The notes: generated by a model not told the origin, from the letters alone. DNA of 64,000 bases from Microbulbifer sp. MI-G (GCF_030440425.1 NZ_CP098023.1:857501-921500), one strand, 5' to 3'. Positions 43,411 to 53,228 are shown, numbered from the stretch's first letter. Numbers and translations: made by a program.

Positions 43411-43800
43411 TTTACAGAGACATGATTTCCCAAGGGGGCTATATCTCCTGGTTAGTATTGCCAGGGGCTGCCATGGTATCTATGGTCAAAGAATATTGGA
43501 TACTGCTCGGGGAGGAGTCTATTGCATACCCGTGGGCTCAATGTATGAAAACCGCTGTCCTAAGTCTATTTTTATATGAGTTGCATTAAATACAAAAACC
43601 CATTCATGGGAGAAAGATATCAATCCTCCCCTCTATAGCCCCCCTGGTGTCTGCTGCTGGACCCAGACCGCCACTTTGGTGATTTGATATGTGCTCAATA
43701 GAGGAAAGTACACACTTATTACAAGCGACAAAGTGAATATGTATCTAGGTTCTTTCTCGCGTCAAAGCTCGCTGCTAGAGCACTCTCAGCAGGAGGGATC
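43410..43800 (+). repeat. Right-end segment, copy 2 (diverged)
   Basis: Aligns with 40150-40570 along its length (for example GGTCAAAGAAT.TTGGATAC, GAAAGATATCAATCCTCCCC, GGACCCAGACCGCCAC, TCGCGTCAAAGCTC). It differs at roughly one base in eight and lacks a 25-base block. Unlike copy 1 it is not followed by an att copy. Confidence 0.72.
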
Positions 43801-43839
43801 CTGGGCTGAGAATCATACCGAGCGTGTCTCAGAGCACTG

Positions 43840-44045
43840 TTGATCCTCACCTTGTCTGGCTTGGTGAGTTGCGCGGTGTGCAATGGGAGGAATTTGATTT
43901 TGAGCCCGCTGCCAGGCGTATCCCTGGCTAGCGCATCAAGATGGCAAGGAGCACATCCCGCCTTATCAGGCACTGGCTGTACTTGAAGCGCTGAAGCCTG
44001 TGCGTGGGTAGTATTCTTTGATTTTCCTCTCCAAGCCGCTGTATG
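43840..44045 (+). pseudogene. Integrase remnant B (catalytic core)
   Basis: Matches 22206-22425 of the intact integrase, including LRGVQWEEFDFEP against LRGARWEEVEFES and GQYSLLFPS-like sequence, with several frameshifts. Confidence 0.75.
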
Positions 44046-44120
44046 CCTTTCCGGCCTGTTCAGGAAACGTTAGGTGTTCCAAACTCTGACAGATTTATCA
44101 AGACCCGAAGTGATGAGCCA

Positions 44121-44489
44121 TTATTCATCTGGTGTGGACACACGAATACGGTGTCCATCTGGGTCAGTTGCAACAAAGGTTAATCCAAATACGGCCTCAT
44201 GAAGAGGCTGTTCAATATTGACCGAGTGCGCTTGCCATTTTTCATAAATAGACATAACAGAATCATCACCTTCAACTAAAAATGAGAGTTCAAAACGGTG
44301 ACCGGTTCCATCCGAGACGAAATTTTTTGCCTTCTTTGACCAGAGACTAAGGTAGAGTCCGTTATCAAACTCAAATGAAACATAATGCGGGAACGTCGTT
44401 ACGGGGGCACGGTCAAGCAATTTTTCATAGAAAGTAGTGCTTATTTCAAGGTTTCCCACGTATAGGGTTAACAGATTAGGAGTTAACAT
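44121..44489 (-). CDS. VOC-family (glyoxalase/bleomycin-resistance fold) protein
   Basis: 122-residue protein with the paired beta-alpha-beta-beta-beta units of VOC proteins: LTLYVGNLEISTTFYEKLLD at the start and EAVFGLTFVATDPDGHRIRV at the end. A short-chain dioxygenase or resistance role is possible; the metal ligands are not certain. It is divergent from a YafY-type regulator, 88 bases away, a common pairing in which the regulator controls the VOC gene. Confidence 0.82.
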   Translation of the reverse strand: MLTPNLLTLYVGNLEISTTFYEKLLDRAPVTTFPHYVSFEFDNGLYLSLWSKKAKNFVSDGTGHRFELSFLVEGDDSVMSIYEKWQAHSVNIEQPLHEAVFGLTFVATDPDGHRIRVSTPDE

Positions 44490-44577
44490 ATCTTACCTCG
44501 TTGGCATGCTCTCAAGTATGTGGTTGAGAAGATATTAACCGGTTACACTGTCAGAAAATGGCAGTAGTGTTTCACTT

Positions 44578-45258
44578 ATGCGTACAGAGCGGCTTTTTCA
44601 CTTGCTACAAATCCTGCGTGGCTACAGTTGCCCCGTTAAAGGACAAGTTTTAGCAGATAGACTCAATATCAGTATTAGAACTTTATATCGTGATATTGCA
44701 ACCCTCCAGGCGCAGGGTGCTGACATTCAAGGTGAGCCAGGGCTTGGTTATATTTTAAAGCCTGGTTTTTTTCTTCCGCCACTCATGTTATCCAGAGATG
44801 AGGTTGAAGCCATGATGCTTGGAATCCGATGGGTGTCAAATTACGGAGACAGCCCTTTGGCTAAAGCCGCAGGGGAAGCATTAGCGAAGATTTCAGCGGT
44901 TTTGCCCAAAGAAACGCTGCTTAGTGCAAGCGAGTTGCCTCTGCGTGTTGGGCCTCCCGCATCTGAGGAATTTTCCAGTGAAGATCTCTCTATTTTGAGG
45001 CAAGCTATTCGACAGGAACGGAAGATCGAAATTGAGTATCAAACAGGAGATGAAGAAAAAATCCAACATACCATTTGGCCATTTGCAATTGGTTATTTCA
45101 CGGACTGTCGTATTCTTGTCGGGTGGTGCGAAAACAGTGAGAGTTATCGTTATTTCCAGACCAATAAGTTGCTGAGCATCCATATTTTGCCAGTGGCTTA
45201 TTCGGGCAGATATAGTCAATTATTCCGGAAATGGAAGTTACAGCAGACCAGTACTTAA
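44578..45258 (+). CDS. YafY-type HTH/WYL-domain transcriptional regulator
   Basis: 226-residue protein with an N-terminal HTH_11 domain (RTERLFHLLQILRGYSCPVK; ADRLNISIRTLYRDIATLQA) and a C-terminal WYL domain (EIEYQTG, then WPFAIGYFTDCRILVGWCEN). WYL domains sense ligands such as nucleic acid pieces in several systems. Probably regulates itself and the divergent VOC gene. Confidence 0.87.
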   Translation: MRTERLFHLLQILRGYSCPVKGQVLADRLNISIRTLYRDIATLQAQGADIQGEPGLGYILKPGFFLPPLMLSRDEVEAMMLGIRWVSNYGDSPLAKAAGEALAKISAVLPKETLLSASELPLRVGPPASEEFSSEDLSILRQAIRQERKIEIEYQTGDEEKIQHTIWPFAIGYFTDCRILVGWCENSESYRYFQTNKLLSIHILPVAYSGRYSQLFRKWKLQQTST

Positions 45259-45261
45259 TCG

Positions 45262-45335
45262 GGTAAAGGCGGGTTTCTAGCCCGCCCTCGCCATACCACC
45301 ATACATGTGGAACCGCATAAGGCGCTTATTTAAAG
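45262..45335 (-). mobile_element. Possible group II intron 3'-end remnant (domains V and VI)
   Basis: Read on the minus strand, AGCGCCTTATGCGGTTCCAC and ATGTATGGTGGT resembles a domain V with its AGC start and internal bulge. A GGCGGG / CCCGCC hairpin of domain-VI type follows. No maturase is seen. The rest of 45336-46373 contains short decayed frames but nothing I can name. Confidence 0.3.
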
Positions 45336-46373
45336 CACGCCGTTCGGATAGTGAAGTATCATCGAGTTACTCCCTACCGAAACAAGTACTGGATACCGGG
45401 TGCACGGATTGCTGACGCCTTGGTATACTACAAACCTTTCTGTCAGCCGGTGGGAGCTGAACTCGGTGTCGCTTAAAGCTTCACCTTAAGTGCATCCTTT
45501 GCAGATTTACTGGTATAGCACGCAACTGCTAACCCGGCGCAAGCAAAGAATAAATAGATAATAAAGACTACCGCGATCATCATCAACTCGCGCAGTTCCC
45601 TGTAACGGAAGCACTCGCGGGAAATCCACAATCACAACGATTCTCTCACAAATCAGAAAGGGCTATCTTCTGCCGCGTCAATGAGACGTAAGCGCGTCAG
45701 CGACCCCTACCCGCTCGCCTTATTTTTTCCTACGTTAAGAATGCGGCGTTTGATGACACGGCTATTGTGGTTACGGACGGCAAACACAACACACGTGATC
45801 GAATTATGGGGCAAGTGCGTTTTGCAGCACTGCGCCTAACCATTGATTCCTATTGCTTCTAAGGCAGTAATCGGGATAATAGTAGTCACGGTGGCCACTG
45901 TATCAAGGCTATGGCGCAGGCCTACCAGATCTCCCCGGGCCTCATCAAACCGAACCTCGTTGTCATAAGTGGGCAGCTCAGCAGAATGAAACAGGCTGTT
46001 TTACATTTCAGCAGTTTCGTTCTGGTTCTTTCGTTATAACAAGCAGTATCGGCAACAATATGGTTTTGGCATAGTGTGCCATTAAAAAACGTTAATGGCT
46101 ACAATTGCGTTATACGTGTGATCATAATTGAGTGGCTGTAGCTTTCTCGGTTGTTCAGGTAAATCAAGAATACGCTTTCCCGTGGCCAAGGTTTAAGCAA
46201 TTACGCATCAGTTCGAGAAGGCAATAGTAAATCTGCGGATGTATCGCATGCTGGAGATAGAAGGCAGGGAGATTCGATAATGGCTTAAAGTCAGGGAATA
46301 ACAGACTGTTGGAAAGTCTGGTTACTTTTGGGGGCTGTCCAGATTTTCTATAGTCCGCTAAAGGGATACTAAA

Positions 46374-46814
46374 TTGGAATCTTTTAAATATATTCATAAA
46401 GAACTTTCTGATCAGATCGACAGAGAGTTCGATTTGCTTGGGCACAGAATGAACTGGCTTTTAATGAGCAGTGCTTTCCTGTTTACAGTGACAGCCATTG
46501 TTTCAGGAAGCAAGCAGGCTGAAATCTACAATGAACAAGTCTTGTCTGTTCTTTCCAAAGCACTTCCAGTTATCGGGCTCATCATCTGTGCGATTGCGTT
46601 CATTTCCATCCGAGCTGCTCTCAGAGTAGCAAAGGAGTGGAAAGTTAATCGAAAAACAATAGAGGATCAGCTAAAAAAGGACCTGGAAATCAATTTTGAC
46701 TTAACCGTTCCCGCAACTTCGAAAAGTAATGATGAAGGGAATATACTGTATCGACTTTTACCTTTATCCATCGGTTTTGTTTGGTGTTTGATAATTTACT
46801 ATGCATACCGCTAA
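46374..46814 (+). CDS. Small membrane protein, unknown function
   Basis: 146-residue protein: N-terminal charged helix (KYIHKELSDQIDREFDLLGH), two hydrophobic helices at about residues 30-47 and 68-88, a cytoplasmic charged segment, and a last helix near the C-terminus (LLPLSIGFVWCLIIYYAY). The TTG start at 46374 has AAGGG upstream. The layout is that of RipA-like or holin-like small proteins, but no family is clear. Confidence 0.6.
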   Translation: MESFKYIHKELSDQIDREFDLLGHRMNWLLMSSAFLFTVTAIVSGSKQAEIYNEQVLSVLSKALPVIGLIICAIAFISIRAALRVAKEWKVNRKTIEDQLKKDLEINFDLTVPATSKSNDEGNILYRLLPLSIGFVWCLIIYYAYR

Positions 46815-46896
46815 GACTTGTGGCAGGTCAATCAACTGGATACTTACAGGGCCAATAACCCAAGCGTTGTATGTGAGATTGTATTCCTTGCATGGG

Positions 46897-47090
46897 CAGA
46901 GAAGCATTAGCCGGGATCACTGCACAGGCAGTGTCGCCATTGTGTCGTGTTAAGGGCCGTGATGCTTTAGACGTGGCCCGGCGGCTATTGCAGGATGCGC
47001 CGGGCGTTCCGCTGCGCGGCACAGACAGGTCGGATAGCCAATCACTCAACCCCTGACATTCAGTAAAGTGTCCAAAGGGCGCAAGATTAG
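46897..47090 (+). pseudogene. Integrase remnant C (middle)
   Basis: Matches 21915-22115 (LAEITPQEVIAIVHS region, then RDALDVARR and the RIANNPASELSD region), with several indels. In gene order it should come before remnant B but lies after it, so A, B and C are not one broken gene. Confidence 0.75.
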
Positions 47091-47164
47091 TAGTGGTCAT
47101 TTTGGTCATTTAAAGAGGTTGCACAAGGGTTACGTATAACGTACTATATCGCAAAACGTAACTC

Positions 47165-47512
47165 ATGGCCATGCATATGCCGAAACGCAACGACCTTAAC
47201 CAGTTCGGCCGATTCACCGAACCCGCTGTTCTGATTCTTATCAGTCTGGCGGAGTGTCCTCGACATGGCTATGCGATTGCCCGGGACATTGATCAAGTAA
47301 CCGGTTACAAGCCGGGGCCCGGGACACTCTACGGTGCACTTGGTCGTCTTGAGACGCGTGGATTTATCCGGCCACAGTCTGAAGATCACATAGATGGACG
47401 CTGCGTGTACGAGCTGACCTCGACAGGGCAAAAAGCACTGAGTGAGCGTTTGGATGCAATGGCAGCAGTAGGGCGTATTGGTCGGAATCGACTTGACGGG
47501 TGCCCGGTATGA
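47165..47512 (+). CDS. PadR-family transcriptional regulator
   Basis: 115-residue winged-helix protein: LILISLAECPRHGYAIARDI, PGTLYGALGRLETRGFIRPQ and DGRCVYELTSTGQKALSERL are the PadR core. ATG 47165 is used; ATG 47177 is equally possible. The next gene starts inside its last codons (ATGA). PadR regulators are usually autoregulatory repressors that control the adjoining membrane protein. Confidence 0.87.
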   Translation: MAMHMPKRNDLNQFGRFTEPAVLILISLAECPRHGYAIARDIDQVTGYKPGPGTLYGALGRLETRGFIRPQSEDHIDGRCVYELTSTGQKALSERLDAMAAVGRIGRNRLDGCPV

Positions 47513-48015
47513 AATGCTTGTTAAGGCTTTATCCACCTGCCTGGCAGCGGCGATACGGCCGGGAACTTGCCGAATATTTAAAAGCTGAACCTGTGAGCTT
47601 GCACACTCTATGGGATTTACTTACAGGTGCCCTGGACGCTTGGCTGCATCCTGGTTCAATACCAGTTGCCAGAGAATCACTTGAAATAAACAAGGGGGAA
47701 ATCACTATGATTAACCATGCCAAAGACAACACGATTGCACTCACCAAAGCGGACGCTCTGCGGGCTGCAGGGCTAATGATAGGGATTACCCTGGTCTTGA
47801 CAGCCGTTGGAGTCTTCCTTGATAAAACCTTTGGTTCACATCCCCTGATTAATGTACTGCTCCACACATCCTCGATCTTTGCGCTGTTGGTTTCTGGGTG
47901 CTACTTGCTGTTTAAACGCCATCCCTTACCAGTACGCCCTCTAGCTATTTTGGGGTTTGTGGCTATTTTCTACTCGCTGTTTTTGACCGCAATTATCGTT
48001 GCCGTTAAAACCTAA
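47509..48015 (+). CDS. Membrane protein paired with the PadR regulator
   Basis: 168-residue protein. The N-terminus KCLLRLYPPAWQRRYGREL is the short permease-prefix-like motif found on many PadR-linked membrane proteins. Three hydrophobic helices follow at about residues 88-106, 115-135 and 145-165. It overlaps padR by four bases, so the two are translated together. Transport or sensing role unknown. Confidence 0.72.
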   Translation: MKCLLRLYPPAWQRRYGRELAEYLKAEPVSLHTLWDLLTGALDAWLHPGSIPVARESLEINKGEITMINHAKDNTIALTKADALRAAGLMIGITLVLTAVGVFLDKTFGSHPLINVLLHTSSIFALLVSGCYLLFKRHPLPVRPLAILGFVAIFYSLFLTAIIVAVKT

Positions 48016-48224
48016 AGCATGAATTCAGTGATTGGGAATTTTGTCCGTCATTGCCAGTGAATGGTATTTCGGTGGAAGAAATTGAGGGAAATATCCTTAA
48101 AGGATATCCATTGGATGAATTGTGGATCTGATTTCTTTACAGAAAACGGCTCTGACAATCCCTTAGTGCCACTTTGAATCCCCCCGGGTTTCTCGGAGGC
48201 TAACTTTCTTGAGAGAATTAGCCA

Positions 48225-48560
48225 ATGAGCAAACGACCTGGATACTCTCCCGAAGTACGGGAACGCGCAGTTCGCATGGTATTGACCGGCGAGCACGAGC
48301 GCCAATCACGCTGGGCAGCGATCACATCTATCGCTTCCAAGATCGGCTGCACACCCGAGACCCTACGATCATGGATCAACAAGATGGAAGTCGACAATGG
48401 TACCAGGCCCGGCACCACCAGCAGCGACGCAGCCCGTCTCAAAGAGCTGGAGCGCGAAGTCCGCGAGCTGAAACGCGCTAACGAGATCTTGCGCAAGGCT
48501 GCCGCTTTTTTGCCCAGGCGGAGCTCGACCGCAAACCGAAGTAATGGTGGCATTCATTGA
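48225..48560 (+). CDS. IS3-family transposase OrfA, frame-shifted near its end
   Basis: Helix-turn-helix subunit: SKRPGYSPEVRERAVRMVLT, WAAITSIASKIGCTPETLRS, zipper LKELEREVRELKRANEILRK. After AAAF the frame goes to LPRRSST. One base over it reads FAQAELDRKPK and stops in TAATG at the orfB start, which is the usual end in this group. The switch occurs at a TTTTTTG run at 48506-48512, either a mutation or a slippage site. Confidence 0.82.
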   Translation: MSKRPGYSPEVRERAVRMVLTGEHERQSRWAAITSIASKIGCTPETLRSWINKMEVDNGTRPGTTSSDAARLKELEREVRELKRANEILRKAAAFLPRRSSTANRSNGGIH

Positions 48561-49440
48561 CCAGGAGCGTGAGGCGTACGGTGTCGAGTCAATCTGTGAG
48601 ATTCTGCCGATTGCACCATCGACCTTTTACCGCTGCAAGCATCTACAGGCCAATCCAGAGCAACGCTGTGCGCGCGCTCAACGTGACGATGAGCTGAAGC
48701 CTGAGATCCAGCGGATCTACGAAGAAAACCACCGCGTCTATGGTGCATGCAAGGTCTGGAAGCAGCTTAACCGTGAAGACATAAAGGTCACCCGCTGCAC
48801 AGTTGAACGGCTGATGAAGGTACTGCAATTGGAAGGTGTTCGAAGAGGCAAACGTTGCGTTATGACTATCCCGGATGAGCTGGCCGATAAGCCGCTGGAT
48901 CTGGTGAATCGCGAGTTTACGGCAGAGCGCCCCAACCAGCTTTGGGTGGCCGACATAACCTATGTCGCAACTTGGTCTGGTTTTGTTTATGTCGCATTCG
49001 TTGTCGACGTATTCTCTCGCTACATCGTTGGCTGGCGCGTATTAAAGAGCCTTCAAACCGACATTGTGCTTGATGCTCTGGAGCAGGCACTCTGGGCACG
49101 AGGTAAGCCCCGTGGCGTTACCCATCACAGTGATCGAGGTAGTCAGTATCTGTCGATTCGATATACCGAGCGGCTTAGTGAGGCGGGTTTCCATATGTCA
49201 GTCGGCAGTGTCGGCGACTCCTACGACAACGCACTGGCAGAAACTATCAACGGTTTATTCAAGGCGGAGGTCATCCACAGGGCAGGTCCCTGGAAAGGGC
49301 TGGATGAGGTTGAACATGCAACCTTGACCTGGGTCGACTGGTTTAACCATCGCCGCATTCTTGGGCCAATTGGCGATATGCCTCCAGCTGAATACGAAAA
49401 CCTGTATTATCAACAAGCCGAGTCTGCCCAAGCGGCATGA
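48544..49440 (+). CDS. IS3-family transposase OrfB (DDE integrase)
   Basis: 298-residue catalytic subunit: FIDQEREAYGVESICEILPI, LWVADITYVATWSGFVYVAF, VTHHSDRGSQYLSIRYTERL, GDSYDNALAETINGLFKAEV and WFNHRRILGPIGDMPPAEYE. The DDE residues are all present and the frame is intact. Confidence 0.88.
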   Translation: MVAFIDQEREAYGVESICEILPIAPSTFYRCKHLQANPEQRCARAQRDDELKPEIQRIYEENHRVYGACKVWKQLNREDIKVTRCTVERLMKVLQLEGVRRGKRCVMTIPDELADKPLDLVNREFTAERPNQLWVADITYVATWSGFVYVAFVVDVFSRYIVGWRVLKSLQTDIVLDALEQALWARGKPRGVTHHSDRGSQYLSIRYTERLSEAGFHMSVGSVGDSYDNALAETINGLFKAEVIHRAGPWKGLDEVEHATLTWVDWFNHRRILGPIGDMPPAEYENLYYQQAESAQAA

Positions 49441-49594
49441 CTCAAATCAAATTGCCTCCGACAAACTCGGGGTGATCCATAATTCCGGGGCTGTAGCTCT
49501 ATAAGGGTGTTTATCGCAACTCGCGTCTACCCCAGACTTGTGATAAATACACGTTATTAAAGTGCAGGCTTCGTATTATCAGGGCCTGAACTCA

Positions 49595-49663
49595 AAAAAC
49601 TGTCCGAAGTATTGCTTGACAGAGTTTCCATAAAATAATAAAACAATAGTTCGGACAGTTTTT
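49595..49663. repeat. Miniature inverted-repeat element or IS solo structure
   Basis: A 20-base arm AAAAACTGTCCGAAGTATTG at 49595-49614 pairs with CAATAGTTCGGACAGTTTTT at 49644-49663 (one mismatch) around a 29-base AT-rich loop that contains TTGACA. The core TGTCCGAAGTATTG occurs again at 56309-56322. 49480-49835 holds no gene. The hairpin is about 170 bases before the HlyD start and could also serve as a terminator or promoter element. Confidence 0.6.
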
Positions 49664-49835
49664 CAGTATGGGTATCGGCGAGCAAGGGGATACTTTCATG
49701 TCATTTAGTGTCTACCCGGAGTTTCTATAAATTGACTCTTCCTGTCTGTGGCCAAAGCCCTGTAGGTTCAGGGCTCTAGCACTTTAAAACTATTCTAAGT
49801 TTTGATAAAAACTAAGCCATAGTAAGGAGGCTGTA

Positions 49836-51083
49836 GTGGCAGGGTTGTTCCGTCAGCAAGCCATGGAAAGACACGCAGACCGCCTGCACGGTGAGATTCT
49901 GCTCCTGCCTCGCCTTTCACACGGTGTCATTTTGTCATTGCTACTAGTCTGGGTGGCTCTCTCCATCATCTGGCTTTTCAGCAGCAACTATGCTCGCAAG
50001 GAAAGCGTAACTGGTTGGCTGGAACCGGCTTCGGGTGTCGTGCGGGTTTACGCTGAGCGCTCGGGAGTTATCAAGCAGGTGCTCGTGCGTGAGGGTGATC
50101 AGGTATTGAAGGATCAACCCCTGATTGTGGTCAACGGCGACCGAATATTGGCAGATGGTAAGCACCTCGAGTCCTTATTGTTGGCGGAGTACGAAAGCCA
50201 ACAAAAATTAGTCACCGAACAGTTGGGGCGTGGCGAGAAAATTTATCGCCAACAACTGCGTGATCTTGACCAGCGCATTGTTGCCAGTGAGGAAGACCTG
50301 GCTCTGCTCGAAAAACAGATAAAGACCCAGGTCCGCCGTTACGACTTGAGTGCAGAACAGGCGGGGCGCTATCGACAACTCAAGCGTGAAGGTTATATTT
50401 CCTCGGCGGAGCTGGACGCGGTTATTGCCCAGGAATTGGAGCTGCACGCCGAACGTCAGGATCTCGCGCGCAGCCGGGTGAATCTGCGCAACCAGATTCG
50501 GCAACTGGAAAGTGATCGCCTGCTGCTTCCCGAAGAGTTTGCCAACAGCGGTGACCAGTTGCGCGCGCGCCTTTCTGACCTCGCCCAGCAGATTGCCCAA
50601 CTGCATGGTCAGCAGGCCTATATCGTCAAGGCTTCCCGAGCCGGAGTTGTCAGTAATCTGCAGGCGGCTGAGGGCCAGCAGGCACAAGCCGATATCCCGG
50701 TTTTATCTTTGGTGCCGGAGAATCACGTACTCACGGCACAGTTGCTGGTGCCGGTGCGCTCTGCGGGTTTTCTCAGTGCAGGCCAGCCCTTGAAAATTCG
50801 CTACGATGCCTTTCCCTACCAAAAATTTGGCCTTTACCCCGGTGCCGTGCTGGAGGTATCCGATACCGTACTGCTGCCCGATGAGCTGCTCCGTGTTCCT
50901 GTCACAGTGCACGAGCCGGTGTTCAGGGTCACGGCAAAACTGGCACAACCGACGGTTAATGCCTATGGCCGGCACTTTTCCCTCAAGCCGGGCATGACCC
51001 TGTCTGCCGATGTGCAACTGGCGGAACGGAGCTTGCTGCAATGGCTGCTGGAGCCCATTTACAGCCTGCGGGGGCGCCTGTGA
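49836..51083 (+). CDS. HlyD-family adaptor of a bacteriocin/peptide ABC exporter
   Basis: 415-residue periplasmic adaptor (membrane fusion protein). One N-terminal helix (VILSLLLVWVALSIIWLFSS), then a lipoyl-like half motif (GVVRVYAERSGVIKQVLVRE), a long coiled coil at about residues 115-240, the second lipoyl half (YIVKASRAGVVSNLQAAEGQ) and a C-terminal beta barrel. It has the colicin V CvaA-type layout. GTG 49836 has AAGGAGG just upstream. The stop overlaps the ABC exporter start (TGATG), so the two form an operon. Confidence 0.88.
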   Translation: MAGLFRQQAMERHADRLHGEILLLPRLSHGVILSLLLVWVALSIIWLFSSNYARKESVTGWLEPASGVVRVYAERSGVIKQVLVREGDQVLKDQPLIVVNGDRILADGKHLESLLLAEYESQQKLVTEQLGRGEKIYRQQLRDLDQRIVASEEDLALLEKQIKTQVRRYDLSAEQAGRYRQLKREGYISSAELDAVIAQELELHAERQDLARSRVNLRNQIRQLESDRLLLPEEFANSGDQLRARLSDLAQQIAQLHGQQAYIVKASRAGVVSNLQAAEGQQAQADIPVLSLVPENHVLTAQLLVPVRSAGFLSAGQPLKIRYDAFPYQKFGLYPGAVLEVSDTVLLPDELLRVPVTVHEPVFRVTAKLAQPTVNAYGRHFSLKPGMTLSADVQLAERSLLQWLLEPIYSLRGRL

Positions 51084-53228
51084 TGGAGGCGACCACGCGC
51101 CAACCAGCCGGTCAAGGTCGGCCGGAAAAGCTTCTGCATTTTTCTACAGGCCGCCAACTGCCGGTAATTTTGCAGACTGAGGCTGCGGAATGCGGGCTGG
51201 TGTGCCTGGCGATGATTGCCGGGTTTCACGGCTATGATACCGACCTCGCCGGCCTGCGCCGCCGCTTCCATATCTCCAGTCACGGCACCAACCTCAAGAC
51301 CCTGATGGATATGGCCGGGCGCCTGCACTTGGCCGGCCGCGCCCTGCGCCTTGAGATGGAACACTTGGAAGAGCTACAGCGCCCCTGTGTGCTGCACTGG
51401 GATATGACACTTTGTCGTGCTCAAATCCGTACAGCGTAACAAGGTCACCATCCATGACCCCGCAGTGGGGGAACGGGTGCTGACCTGGGAGGAGTTCGGC
51501 CAGCACTTTACCGGCGTTGCCCTGGAGCTTACGCCAACGGATGAATTCCAATCGGGGGAAGACCGCCAGCGTCTGAAACTCAGCCATTTCTGGTCGCGTA
51601 TCAGCGGGTTAAAGCGCAGCTTGATTCAGGTGCTGCTGCTGTCTCTGCTGCTTCAGTTGTTTGCCGTGGTTACGCCATTTTATATGCAAACGGTGGTGGA
51701 TGACGTCATCCTGCGCGGCGACGCCAACCTGCTGCTGGTGCTGGCGATCGGCTTTGGTCTGTTACTGGTGATACAAACCGGCACCAACGCCTTGCGGGAA
51801 TGGGTGATCCTGCATATCTCCAGCCGGCTCAATATGCAGATGGCTGCCAACCTGTTCCGCCATCTGATCCGCCTGCCGATGAGCTATTTCTCCACCCGGC
51901 ATATGGGCGACGTGGTTTCCCGCTTCGGTTCTCTGAACAAGGTGCGCGAGCTGCTCACCACCGGGCTGGTGGCTGCGGTCGTGGACGGTATTATGGCGCT
52001 GATCACACTGGCCGCCATGTTTTTTTACGATCTATGGCTAACCTTGATTGTGTTGCTGGTGGTCGTCCTGTACGCAGTTCTGCGTCTGTTACTTTATCGC
52101 CCATTACGGCTAATTACTGAAGAACAAATTGTTGCCCAGGCAAAACACGACTCGCACTTTATGGAATCGGTGCGGGCTATCCAGACCGCCAAACTGTTCC
52201 AGCGCGAGAACGACCGCCAGGGGCAGTGGCACAACCGCCTCGCCGATGCTATCAACAAGGATATCCGCATTGCCCGCTGGAATATCGGCTACAACACCAT
52301 CAATCGCCTGTTGTTTGGTTTGGAAAACCTGTTGGTGATCTACTTCGCTGCAACCGCAGTGATGGGAAATATCCTCACCGTCGGTATGCTTTACGCCTTT
52401 ATGAGCTACAAAACCCGTTTTGTGGGTTCTATGGATGCGCTGATCGCCAAGTGGATCGAGTTAAAAATGCTGGGTCTGCATCTGGACCGCCTGTCCGATA
52501 TTGTATTTACCCAAGTCGAGGATATAGATCGACCCGACAGCCTGCCAATGAGCGTCGATCAAGCGCATGCGCTGCAGGGCAAAATCGAAGTGCGTAAGCT
52601 GGGTTTTCAATTTGGTGAGGCGGAGGCTCCGGCGTTTCAGGATGTCAACTTTACCATTGAATCTGGTGAAACTGTTGCCATTGTCGGTCCCAGCGGCTGT
52701 GGCAAGACCACATTGCTCAAATGCCTGATGAGGTTGCTGGAGCCGACCGAAGGGGAAATCCTGATCGATGGCCAACCCCTGAAGAAACTGCCAAATTATC
52801 GCAGCCAGATTGCCGGTGTTATGCAGGACGATCAATTACTCGCTGGAACTGTCGGTGACAATATCGCCTGTTTCGAGCCTCAGGTAGATCTCCAACGTAT
52901 AGTCCACTGCGCGAATATGGCGTGTATCCATGAAGAAATTATGCATATGCCCATGCAATACAACACCCTCGTTGGTGATATGGGCACCAGTCTTAGCGGA
53001 GGGCAGAAGCAAAGAATTGTGATGGCGCGCGCCTTATATCGCGCACCCCGCATCCTGTTCATGGACGAAGCAACCAGTCATTTGGATATGGCGAATGAAT
53101 CGCTGGTTAACCAGCATATTCAGTAGCTTGCTATTACTCGGATATTGGTTGCACATAGACCGGAAACGGTCGCTTCCGCGGGAAGGCGGATTCAACTAAC
53201 GGCAGGTGAGACTGCCAATCACAATTGA
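51083..53228 (+). pseudogene. C39-peptidase ABC exporter (bacteriocin-processing type), inactivated
   Basis: The N-terminal C39 domain has the catalytic Cys (LQTEAAECGLVCLAMIAGF) and His (CVLHWDM). At about 51400 the frame breaks (WDMTLCRAQ instead of the expected WDMNHFVVLKS) and resumes in the next frame at LKSVQRNKVTIHDPAVGE, which holds the Asp. The membrane domain (about 51590-52480) and ATPase follow, with GPSGCGKTT, LSGGQKQR and ILFMDEATSHLD. An amber codon at 53124-53126 cuts the end, and the proper C-terminus LAITRILVAHRPETVASAGR continues in frame to 53228. Two defects make it nonfunctional as read. Confidence 0.85.

Larger units (their letters stand above)
48175..49479 (+). mobile_element. 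IS3-family insertion sequence (IS51-like), full length
   Basis: 1305 bases with inverted ends TGAATCCCCCCGGGTTTCTC on the left and, read inward, TGGATCACCCCGAGTTTGTC on the right, both continuing GGAGGC. It carries orfA and orfB. I see no convincing target duplication, so the flanks may have been altered. A fragment of a second copy lies at 38342. Confidence 0.83.
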
